Shown here piece after piece: positions 1-5,760 of a DNA stretch of 7,584 nucleotides. Position 1 is the first letter of the stretch, and the number at the start of each line of letters is the position of its first letter. The DNA comes from Prolixibacteraceae bacterium. Lineage in GTDB: Bacteria > Bacteroidota > Bacteroidia > Bacteroidales > Prolixibacteraceae. A program made the position numbers and the translations under genes. Below the pieces are notes generated by a model. That model was given only the letters and a program-made list of their open reading frames with translations. It was not told the origin of the DNA and made no database searches. The DNA lies in assembly GCA_016788685.1 (NCBI GenBank), contig JAEUSS010000601.1, positions 1-7,584 on the forward strand, read 5' to 3'.

Positions 1-1489
1 GAACCTGCCGACAAGGTATCTCTACAAAGACCAACAGCAGGAAGGCTGGATCAACATTGTCAACCCATTTAGGGCGACGATGGTTATTGGAACACCCGGT
101 TCCGGCAAATCCTTTTCAGTAGTGCTGCCTTTTATCCGGCAGCACCTGAAAAAGGGTTTTTCGATGTGCGTTTATGATTTTAAGTATCCGGATTTATCGA
201 TGGTTACTTACAACCATTTTCTGAAAGCCAGGAAAAGCGGAAAGCTCCCGGAATCAAGCCGGTTCTACGTGATTAATTTTGAGAACATCCAAAAATCCTA
301 CAGGTGCAACCCATTGGCACCGGAGTGGATGGAAAGTCCAATCGATGCCTTTGAATCTTCGCGAACGGTACTTTATAACCTGAACAGGGAATGGATAAGA
401 AAGCAGGGTGAGTTCTTCTCCGAATCTGCCGTTTCCTTTTTTGCCGCCGTGATCTGGTTTTTGAAAAAATACAAGGATGGTCAATTCTGTACTTTGCCAC
501 ATGCCATCGAATTGCTGCAAATGGATTACGATGATCTATTTGCGGTGATGGAGCAGGAAAAAGATGTCGCGAATATCATCAATCCTTTTATCAATGCCCA
601 CAAACGCGGAGCCAGCGAGCAGTTGGAAGGACAGCTCGGAAGCCTGAAGATTGCTATTTCCAAGATCATCAGTCCTGAGATTTACTGGATCTGTTCAGGC
701 GATGATTTTTCACTAGACATCAACAACCCTGAATCACCCAAAATCCTTTGCCTTGCCAATAATCCATTAAGAGTTGAAATGTATGGGGCTGTTTTATCGC
801 TTTATATTACCAGGATGCTGAAGGTCATCAACAAAAAGGGACAGCAACCATCTTCGCTGATTTTTGATGAGCTGCCTACCATTTACTTCCGGGGACTAGA
901 TACGTTGATTGCCACGGCGCGGAGCAACCGGATTTCAACCTTGCTGGGAGTTCAAACCATTGACCAATTGATCCGTGATTACGGAAAAGAACAGGCAAAC
1001 GCGATCACCAGCAACATCGGCAATGTGTTTTCAGGTCAGGCAGCCGGAGAAACTGCAAGGTTTATTCAGGGGCGGATGGGCAAAATCCTTCAGGAACGGC
1101 AATCGGTCAACATCAACCGGAATGTCCAATCCTCCACATTCTCCACACAGCTCGACTTTCTGGTGCCGGAAGGAAAGATTGCCACATTACCACAAGGCTA
1201 TATGGTGGGTCAGGTTGCCGACAACTTTGGAGAAGCCATTTCCCAGAAGAATTTCAATTGCCTGATCAATGTCGATGTGAAAGCACAGGAAAACGAAGAA
1301 AAGCGCTTTGTGCCTATTCCTGATTTTTACCGGTTCGACAACATTCCAGATGTTTTGGAACGCAACCGGACCAAAATACAAAACGACATCCGGTCAATTA
1401 TCATTCATAGATCGGTGTCAGATCAACCCGATCAACCGGATCAAACCAAACAAAAAACTTTAACTACTAAAAAATCCAAAAAATCATGA
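1..1489 (+). CDS. mobC: Type IV coupling protein, TraG/VirD4 family (Bacteroidetes MobC type), 5'-truncated by window edge
   Basis: Probable inner-membrane ATPase that links the relaxosome to the conjugation channel and drives DNA transfer. The frame is open to the left edge (first whole codon at 2), so the ATG at 80 is internal: residues before it (GWINIVNPFRAT) are typical family sequence leading into Walker A. The missing upstream part would carry the N-terminal membrane segments. Counting from the ATG at 80, Walker A is GTPGSGKS (residues 4-11), Walker B is LIFDELP (260-266), and a conserved ARSNRIS segment follows (280-286), as in TraG/TraD/VirD4 ATPases. The last ~25 residues are low-complexity (DQPDQPDQ, then Lys-rich). 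The stop overlaps the next start as ATGA, so the genes are probably co-translated. Family assignment is secure; the symbol follows CTnDOT-like naming, where MobC is the coupling protein, and is less sure. Confidence 0.92.
   Translation, partial: NLPTRYLYKDQQQEGWINIVNPFRATMVIGTPGSGKSFSVVLPFIRQHLKKGFSMCVYDFKYPDLSMVTYNHFLKARKSGKLPESSRFYVINFENIQKSYRCNPLAPEWMESPIDAFESSRTVLYNLNREWIRKQGEFFSESAVSFFAAVIWFLKKYKDGQFCTLPHAIELLQMDYDDLFAVMEQEKDVANIINPFINAHKRGASEQLEGQLGSLKIAISKIISPEIYWICSGDDFSLDINNPESPKILCLANNPLRVEMYGAVLSLYITRMLKVINKKGQQPSSLIFDELPTIYFRGLDTLIATARSNRISTLLGVQTIDQLIRDYGKEQANAITSNIGNVFSGQAAGETARFIQGRMGKILQERQSVNINRNVQSSTFSTQLDFLVPEGKIATLPQGYMVGQVADNFGEAISQKNFNCLINVDVKAQENEEKRFVPIPDFYRFDNIPDVLERNRTKIQNDIRSIIIHRSVSDQPDQPDQTKQKTLTTKKSKKS
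1421..1447 (+). repeat. Three tandem 9-bp units in coupling-protein 3' end
   Basis: Three in-frame copies of a GATCAACCC-like unit (GATCAACCC, GATCAACCG, GATCAAACC) encode a DQP-DQP-DQT tail. It is likely a slippage-prone, disordered C-terminal tail; copy number may vary between relatives. Confidence 0.7.
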
Positions 1490-2001
1490 TTCAAAATACC
1501 GTTTACTTCAAAAGCAGGCCATCCCAATTGATTAATCTGGAAACCTTCCTGTTGACAATTCTGGCAGTACCGGTTATCCTTTTAATGGATGGGATTCTAA
1601 AACAGCAACTCCCTGTTCAATTTATCCCTGCAAAACTGACTTTACATCTTTACCGGTTACCCCATTATCTGGGTGTGTTTATTTTACTGAACCTGGCGTA
1701 TCAGGTTCTTCGGGTTTACTGCATCCGATATGAAATTCACGCTGAAGAGCTCAGGTACTATTCAGGAATTTTCCGGAGAAAACACGAGTTTATAGAAAAC
1801 TATCGGATCAAGGATTACCGTGTGGAAAGGCCTTTGATATACCGCCTGTTTGGGCTGGGCAACCTAATCATTTACACCTCAGATAAAACGACTCCTATAT
1901 TCCGGTTGAATGCTATCAAAGATCCGGAAGAAAAGTATAAAATCCTTCGTGGTTTGGTTGAACTGAACCGCAGGGAGAAACATGTATTTGAAGTTGATTA
2001 A
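1486..2001 (+). CDS. Membrane-anchored bacterial PH-domain protein (bPH2/YdbS-like)
   Basis: A 171-residue protein with two hydrophobic helices (about 18-36 and 58-79) followed by a domain resembling the bacterial PH-2 fold (about 80-162). The characteristic stretch is IKDYRVERPLIYRLFGLGN (108-126) followed by LIIYTSD, matching the R-(I/V)..V...P...R.FG.G pattern of YdbS-type proteins. The topology suggests a short hairpin in the membrane with the PH domain in the cytoplasm. The start is fixed by the ATGA overlap with the coupling-protein gene, and the DUF4099/DUF3945 gene follows after 20 bp, so it belongs to the transfer operon. Family function is poorly defined; a role in organising the coupling protein or channel at the membrane is inference from position only. 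Confidence 0.75.
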   Translation: MIQNTVYFKSRPSQLINLETFLLTILAVPVILLMDGILKQQLPVQFIPAKLTLHLYRLPHYLGVFILLNLAYQVLRVYCIRYEIHAEELRYYSGIFRRKHEFIENYRIKDYRVERPLIYRLFGLGNLIIYTSDKTTPIFRLNAIKDPEEKYKILRGLVELNRREKHVFEVD

Positions 2002-2021
2002 TCATTTAAAAAGTAAAAATT

Positions 2022-2711
2022 ATGGAACAGAAAACGCGCATGAGCATGGACCAGATTCCGTTTGAGAAACTGGAAAAAGTAGGCATCGACCGCAGCTTTG
2101 TGGGTAAGATGGAAAAGCAGGAACTCAATGATTTTCTGAACGGATTTCGTTCGGACAAACTCTACACGGTTAACGCCAGAATTGGTGGAGAAGATTTCAA
2201 AATCCCAGCAAAGATTCGTATGCAAAGCAAGGAGGACGGATCGGTCGGTATCAAAGTACACCCGATCCAACGACTGAACATCCCGGATGAGTATATGGGG
2301 CATAAGTTCACCAAGGAAGAAAAGGGAGCTTTACTCAATGACAAAAACCTGGGCAAGGCGGTTGAACTGACTCCTAAAGTCGGGGAACGTGGACCATTTT
2401 ACCTGAGCATTGATTCCAAAACCAATGAGCTGATTCCACTGCGGACAAGCTACATTCAAATCCCGGACAAGATCAAGGGAGCTACCTTATCAGCTGAGCA
2501 AAAGGAAAACCTGGCAGCCGGAAAGAAAGTGACCGTTGATGGTATGACCAGTAAAGATGACAAGAAGTTTTCAGCCGCTCTTCAGATTGATGCAGCATCG
2601 CGAAGAATTGGGTTTTCTGATTTCAAGCAGGAAAAACAAGGTCAATCCGAAACTGCTAAACAGGAAAAATCGGAAGGAAAACGACAAGGTGCAAAGCAAA
2701 GTGTCAATTAG
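2022..2711 (+). CDS. DUF4099/DUF3945 domain protein of Bacteroidetes mobile elements
   Basis: A 229-residue soluble, hydrophilic protein. The N-terminal part (about 8-80) begins DQIPFEKLEKVGI, typical of DUF4099. It is followed by two DUF3945-like units: IPDEYMGHKFTKEEKGALL through TNELIPL (about 87-140), and IKGATLSAEQKENLAAGKKV through FSAALQIDAASRRIGF (about 151-198). The last ~28 residues are Lys/Glu/Gln-rich and probably disordered. These domains recur on Bacteroidetes plasmids and conjugative transposons, sometimes fused to topoisomerase or other DNA-handling modules; here no enzymatic domain is attached. The protein lies last in the coupling-protein operon, ahead of a terminator. A DNA-binding or anti-defence accessory role is possible but not shown by the sequence. 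Confidence 0.8.
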   Translation: MEQKTRMSMDQIPFEKLEKVGIDRSFVGKMEKQELNDFLNGFRSDKLYTVNARIGGEDFKIPAKIRMQSKEDGSVGIKVHPIQRLNIPDEYMGHKFTKEEKGALLNDKNLGKAVELTPKVGERGPFYLSIDSKTNELIPLRTSYIQIPDKIKGATLSAEQKENLAAGKKVTVDGMTSKDDKKFSAALQIDAASRRIGFSDFKQEKQGQSETAKQEKSEGKRQGAKQSVN

Positions 2712-2742
2712 ATTTTCCAGTTTTCAGAAGTGAAAAGTCATC

Positions 2743-2782
2743 AAAGACGGGAAGAATTTCAAAAGGTTTTTCCTGTCTTTTT
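2743..2782 (+). terminator. Rho-independent terminator after the coupling-protein operon
   Basis: The arms 2743-2756 (AAAGACGGGAAGAA) and 2767-2780 (TTTTTCCTGTCTTT) pair over 14 positions with two G-T wobbles, around a 10-nt loop. The 3' arm runs into five Ts (2778-2782). It begins 32 bp after the stop at 2711 and separates the operon from the repeat-rich region. Confidence 0.75.
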
Positions 2783-2819
2783 GATTGAAAAGGACGTTCA
2801 AAGAAGGGAGGGAATCTCA

Positions 2820-2932
2820 TGAAAGAGGGGAATGCAAGATGTGTTTTTGTTCCACAAAAACCTTGACAAAGCTGTCCTACGGAGCATTCCCCTCATTCCC
2901 TAAAGGTTGGTAATAATGATTCCCCTCTTTCA
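2820..2932. repeat. Nested inverted and direct repeats with GGGGAAT core
   Basis: A perfect 14-bp inverted repeat joins 2820-2833 (TGAAAGAGGGGAAT) to 2919-2932 (ATTCCCCTCTTTCA). The same left arm can instead pair with a nearer partner: 2825-2835 (GAGGGGAATGC) is a perfect 11-bp inverted repeat of 2884-2894, and this pairing extends through AGGGAAT 2809-2815 with ATTCCCT 2895-2901 if 9 nt of the left arm bulge out. The two right-hand copies share ATTCCCCTC as a direct repeat 33 bp apart (2886 and 2919). The alternative pairings are mutually exclusive, suggesting two structures or a set of protein-binding sites. Confidence 0.8.
2843..2861. repeat. Perfect 8-bp stem with 3-nt loop inside the oriT candidate
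   Basis: GTTTTTGT (2843-2850) and ACAAAAAC (2854-2861) are perfect reverse complements around TCC. It sits centrally between the larger GGGGAAT arms. No T tract follows, so it is more likely a single-strand recognition hairpin than a terminator. Confidence 0.6.
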
Positions 2933-2979
2933 AAAAGCAAGTTAAAAACACAATTCAATAGGTTCAGAAAAGTAGATTA

Positions 2980-3357
2980 ATGAGGCCTCTAACCCCGAAT
3001 GATAAAAAGCTTGGTGAAGGAATCCGGGTTCGTCTGACCAACCGGGAAAAGGAACTGTTGACTGAACGGTGCCGAAAAGAAGGCTACTCCAACCTTAGTG
3101 ATTTTGGCCGGGCCAAACTGTTGCGAAAAAGGGAAATCCTGAGAATTGAAGCCAGTAAGGAATTTTCGGAATTGATGGGTCAAATGGATTTTGAACTCAA
3201 TAGAATTGGAGTTAACCTAAACCAGATTGCCAAAAAACTGAATACTTATTTGGGATATCAACTCGATTCGGAGGATAAGCGAACCCTGAATTACTCTTAT
3301 GAAACGCTCAAAAAATGCTTTGAGCTTTTGCAAAAGTACATGGATCATATTCCATAA
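2980..3357 (+). CDS. mobA: MobA-type mobilisation accessory protein (ribbon-helix-helix, MobC/BmgB-like)
   Basis: A 125-residue relaxosome accessory protein. Residues about 15-50 (IRVRLTNREKELLTERCRK, then GYSNLSDFGRAKLL) look like a ribbon-helix-helix DNA-binding fold. Residues 74-88 (NRIGVNLNQIAKKLN) carry the N-x-NQIA..LN signature of the plasmid mobilisation MobC family (PF05713-like). It would bind repeats in the adjacent non-coding region, bend or melt oriT, and help load the relaxase. It sits 24 bp before the relaxase gene, so the two are co-transcribed. Naming is confusing across systems: in Bacteroides elements this protein is usually called MobA, in proteobacterial plasmids MobC. 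Confidence 0.85.
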   Translation: MRPLTPNDKKLGEGIRVRLTNREKELLTERCRKEGYSNLSDFGRAKLLRKREILRIEASKEFSELMGQMDFELNRIGVNLNQIAKKLNTYLGYQLDSEDKRTLNYSYETLKKCFELLQKYMDHIP

Positions 3358-3381
3358 TGACTAACCATAAGAACCAAAGAA

Positions 3382-4314
3382 ATGGTTATCGTCATCCACC
3401 AGGCATCAAGCACGGCAAATGCCTTTTTTTACAATGAGCGGAAAGCAAAAGAAGGTAAAGCCACCTTCTATCATAGCCGAAATACACCTTCCGCGAACCC
3501 ATTTATTTACTCCGCTCAGCATCGGTTTCAAATTTTTAAGCGAATTGAAGATTCAAATACTCGTGTTAAGAATAAAGGATTGCATATTTCTTTTAACCCT
3601 ACAACGAATGATATGATCCGAATGGGCGAAAAGGGAATACGAACTGAACTTGACAATCTGATGAAACAACTTGGATATGGAAATCAGCCCTACTTGGTTT
3701 ATCGTCATGCGGACATTGACCGCGTACATTTTCATATTGTTTCCACCCGGATTGACAGACAGACAGGCAAAAAGATCAAAGACAATTTTGAGAAGGAGAA
3801 AGTACAGAAGTTCATCAAAGAGCTGGAACAAACGTATCAGTTAACCAACAATGAGCCAAAGGAAAAGATCAATCTGAAATTCACGGCATACAGCAAGAAC
3901 TTGAAACAGAACCTTGAAAACCTATTCACAGAACTCAACCGAATGGATTTTATTACCAGTAAGCAAATGTATAATGATGCCTTAAAACTGTTTCATGTTG
4001 AAATTCGGCAGGTTCAGAAAGGGCATCTGGTATTTGTAACTGATGGACAAGGAAATCCGGTTCGGCATCCAATTAAAATGTCTGATTTTGAGGAAAGGCC
4101 GAGGTTTTATCAATCGAAAGGGAAAGCTGAAAAGATTGAGCTTGGAAATGGTTATACTACAGACAAATCTGTCAATACTATAAAGAATTATCAAGAAAAT
4201 TCGAAGAGACTTATTGATTTACTTCGGTTGATACCCAACTATTCGGATAAGAATAGTTTTAGGAAGAAGCAGCAGATATTAAAGAAAAGGAGAATAGGGC
4301 AAAGGAGATTGTAA
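3382..4314 (+). CDS. mobB: Relaxase / mobilisation nuclease (MobB type, PF03432-like)
   Basis: A 310-residue DNA strand transferase that nicks oriT and stays covalently bound to the 5' end. The probable catalytic tyrosine is Y17 (NAFFYNERK), matching the N-terminal Y-N-E position of Bacteroidetes relaxases. A GLHISFNP strand lies at 66-73. The metal-binding motif is RHADIDRVHFHIVSTRID (108-125), supplying H109, H116 and H118 in the HxD...HxH pattern. After about residue 145 comes a C-terminal region ending in a basic tail, FRKKQQILKKRR and onward. That tail may be a frameshift product: in another frame the same DNA (4263-4313) reads EEAADIKEKENRAKEIV. The catalytic domain appears intact, so nicking activity is plausible. 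It is the last transfer gene before the content changes to metal-related genes. Confidence 0.88.
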   Translation: MVIVIHQASSTANAFFYNERKAKEGKATFYHSRNTPSANPFIYSAQHRFQIFKRIEDSNTRVKNKGLHISFNPTTNDMIRMGEKGIRTELDNLMKQLGYGNQPYLVYRHADIDRVHFHIVSTRIDRQTGKKIKDNFEKEKVQKFIKELEQTYQLTNNEPKEKINLKFTAYSKNLKQNLENLFTELNRMDFITSKQMYNDALKLFHVEIRQVQKGHLVFVTDGQGNPVRHPIKMSDFEERPRFYQSKGKAEKIELGNGYTTDKSVNTIKNYQENSKRLIDLLRLIPNYSDKNSFRKKQQILKKRRIGQRRL

Positions 4315-4400
4315 GTTTGTTGTTTTGTCTTTTTCTGGCAACCAAATGTCTCCTTGGGCTTGTAAAGACTATTCACCTGTCTCTTGTAATGATAATTCAA
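4315..4400. other. Short spacer at the junction of transfer module and metal cargo
   Basis: An 86-bp convergent gap between the relaxase stop and the stop of the minus-strand transporter. It is T-rich on the plus strand near 4317-4335. The only pairing seen is AAGGAGA (4302-4308) with TCTCCTT (4349-4355), a 7-bp stem around a 40-nt loop; this is too weak for a terminator call. No transposon end, target duplication or integrase site is recognisable. Confidence 0.4.
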
Positions 4401-5441
4401 TTATTTATGCTCATGCCTGTGGTGTAAATCAGGATCATGAGGATGCTCATGCGTTACAGGATTATGGGTATGCAGGTGCGAATGCCATTTGCGCTCCGAA
4501 ATGGTTTCTCCATCGTGCGAATGGTTATGATGCCCATCGGTATGTTTATGATAATGGATATGCTCCATAACTACATGAGTATGCCGATGTTTATGTGAAA
4601 ACAAATTGGTAACGATAACAGCGCTTGCCAAAAGTATAATTGAAATGAGGTGAACCCATTGGAAAGGCTCATGAACAAATAAATACGATAAAAGCACACC
4701 CCAAATTGGCGCAGTTGAAAACAAGATTTGACTACGGGTTGCCCCGATGTTTTGTGCTGAAGTGACATAAAGCACAATGCTGAAACCATAAGCGAAAACG
4801 CCAACAATTATTGCCGGAACTACATTTCCCAATATCATAACCTGACCGGCAATGAGGCAGCCAATCACTAAATTGACCGAACCCGCCACTATTCCTTTTA
4901 CGAAAGTAACTATTTGAGGTGAAGCGCCGTCAGTAAGGGCTGTCAGGTGATTATCTATGCCCCAGCAAATACAGGCTGCAGTAATAAGCAATCCTGAAAT
5001 GATACCGCTTGAACCTTCTCCAAACGATACAACAATTCCGGCTATAATGGTTAGAAAAACGCCAATCCATGTATTCCGGTCGAGGGCATCTTTAAAAACT
5101 AAAGCGCCTAAGATGGCGGTTGCTACCAGTTCCATATTTAGCCAGATTGAAACCGAAGCTGCATTAGCCATTTTCAAACCAGCCAATAAAAGCAAAGGCC
5201 CGGCGAACCCTCCAAAGAAAATGATCCCGATGGTTTTTGACCGGTTACCCGCTTGAAAAAGCAATTTCAGGTTACTGTTTTTCCGAAATATATATGGCAA
5301 CATGGCCAGAGCCGCACCCAAATAAAGCAACCCAGCTAATTGAAAGGAGTTTAATCCCGACAATAACAGCTTACTAAACGGAGTGGCTATTCCAAAAAGA
5401 AATCCAGAAAGAATACCTGTTACAATTGCAAACCGCTTCAT
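4401..5441 (-). CDS. DMT-superfamily (EamA) transporter with histidine-rich C-terminal tail
   Basis: A 346-residue inner-membrane carrier. Residues 1-281 hold about ten hydrophobic helices in two EamA halves (roughly 5-140 and 146-280); the first opens GILSGFLFGIATPFSKLLL and the second GLLITAACICWGIDNHLT, both typical. The last 65 residues contain 23 histidines, mostly as HxH, with conserved-looking elements (WHSHLHTH and the final DPDLHHRHEHK). The same kind of tail (ending PDLHHRH) is known from a widespread group of EamA transporters, often near metal-resistance genes. The tail should be cytoplasmic and could bind Ni, Zn, Co or Cu; export of a metal or metal complex is inference, and the substrate is unknown. 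The gene diverges from chrA. The ATG at 5441 is the first and fits the first membrane helix. Confidence 0.85.
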   Translation of the reverse strand: MKRFAIVTGILSGFLFGIATPFSKLLLSGLNSFQLAGLLYLGAALAMLPYIFRKNSNLKLLFQAGNRSKTIGIIFFGGFAGPLLLLAGLKMANAASVSIWLNMELVATAILGALVFKDALDRNTWIGVFLTIIAGIVVSFGEGSSGIISGLLITAACICWGIDNHLTALTDGASPQIVTFVKGIVAGSVNLVIGCLIAGQVMILGNVVPAIIVGVFAYGFSIVLYVTSAQNIGATRSQILFSTAPIWGVLLSYLFVHEPFQWVHLISIILLASAVIVTNLFSHKHRHTHVVMEHIHYHKHTDGHHNHSHDGETISERKWHSHLHTHNPVTHEHPHDPDLHHRHEHK

Positions 5442-5481
5442 TATCGAGTTTTATACAAAGTTCGTCAATTTTTTGAATATT

Positions 5482-5520
5482 AAAATGGGCTTGCAAAAGA
5501 TGCATTTTCTGATCAGCCCA
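5482..5520 (-). promoter_or_regulatory. Possible attenuator-like hairpin in the transporter leader
   Basis: On the minus strand TGGGCT (5520-5515) pairs with AGCCCA (5491-5486), followed by TTTT (5485-5482). An inner AAAA/TTTT stem around TGCATC may stack inside. The hairpin lies about 40 nt before the start codon at 5441. The T tract is short, so this may be an attenuator, an operator or chance. Confidence 0.3.
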
Positions 5521-5532
5521 ACAATCCATGAA

Positions 5533-5620
5533 TTATCATTCGATTTGAATTAGGTATGACATATTCTCAGAACTGGCACAACTATTAATGTTATCATACG
5601 ATTAGGCTGACCATATTCTT
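5533..5620. repeat. Imperfect direct repeat in the divergent promoter region
   Basis: Copy 1 (5533-5567) and copy 2 (5591-5620) share TTATCAT-x-CGA, then TTAGG, then GAC, then ATATTCT in the same order. Copy 1 has an extra 6 nt (about TTTGAA) after CGA and minor differences follow TTAGG. Start-to-start spacing is 58 bp. Two copies of an operator or a duplicated promoter segment are the likely explanations. Confidence 0.55.
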
Positions 5621-5760
5621 CATCGTTTCTTCATGTTGTGAGCCTACCTTTACAACAAGACAGAAAAAAATTGCATCCTCTGATAGTAAATGTTATCTGA
5701 CAACTTTATTTCAGCTAAGATGTTAAAACAAAATAATCGTCTTTAAACAAACCTGAAAAT

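Larger units (their letters stand above)
2783..2979. other. Candidate origin of transfer (oriT): non-coding, repeat-rich region upstream of mobA
   Basis: No plausible gene lies here. The segment 2809-2932 carries several overlapping inverted repeats built on a GGGGAAT/ATTCCCC core, plus a small perfect hairpin at 2843-2861. Transfer origins of Bacteroidetes mobilisation modules commonly sit just before the mobA/mobB genes, as here, and such repeats are expected binding sites for a ribbon-helix-helix MobA and the relaxase. The segment also probably contains the mobA promoter, though I see no clear TAnnTTTG element. The nick site cannot be placed; GCTGTCCTAC at 2871-2880 vaguely resembles IncP-type nic sequences (TATCCTGC), which is weak evidence. 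Confidence 0.5.
5442..5760. promoter_or_regulatory. Divergent intergenic region between the His-tail transporter and chrA
   Basis: A 319-bp AT-rich region that must hold promoters for both the minus-strand transporter and the chrA operon. I see a hairpin in the transporter leader (5482-5520) and an imperfectly repeated ~30-bp block (5533-5567 and 5591-5620). A weak match to the Bacteroidetes -7 element TAnnTTTG is TACCTTTA at 5645-5652, without a convincing -33 partner. The chrA start at 5761 has an A-rich leader and no Shine-Dalgarno sequence. No regulator gene is encoded within the window. Confidence 0.5.

Noticed and set aside
80..82. ATG at 80 as the true start of the coupling protein
   Set aside because: The frame is open to the left edge and the residues before it match the family, and a start four residues before Walker A would delete the N-terminal membrane domain.
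975..1265. Plus-strand 96-codon frame inside the coupling-protein gene
   Set aside because: A shifted frame within a well-supported ATPase domain; its product has no recognisable domain.
1998..2303. Minus-strand 101-codon frame opposite the DUF4099/DUF3945 gene
   Set aside because: Fully antisense to a gene with recognisable domains, and the product is unlike known proteins.
4302..4355. Inverted repeat AAGGAGA/TCTCCTT as a terminator between relaxase and transporter genes
   Set aside because: Only 7 bp with a 40-nt loop, no following T tract, and its left arm lies inside the relaxase gene.
4325..4570. Plus-strand open frame of 81 codons after the relaxase
   Set aside because: It lies mostly opposite the histidine-rich tail of the minus-strand transporter; the repetitive His codons keep the opposite frame open. 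The product (rich in Ala, Tyr, His, Asp) resembles no protein, while the minus-strand reading has a clear family ending.
4404..4600. Apparent tandem DNA repeats (ATG/CAT-rich)
   Set aside because: The periodicity comes from HxH codons in the transporter tail, not from an independent repeat array or CRISPR.
4957..5256. Plus-strand 99-codon frame opposite the EamA transporter
   Set aside because: Antisense shadow of hydrophobic codons; the minus-strand frame has clear EamA halves.
5645..5652. TACCTTTA as a Bacteroidetes -7 promoter element for chrA
   Set aside because: One base off TAnnTTTG, but no clear -33 TTTG at the right distance, so it is noted only as a weak possibility.
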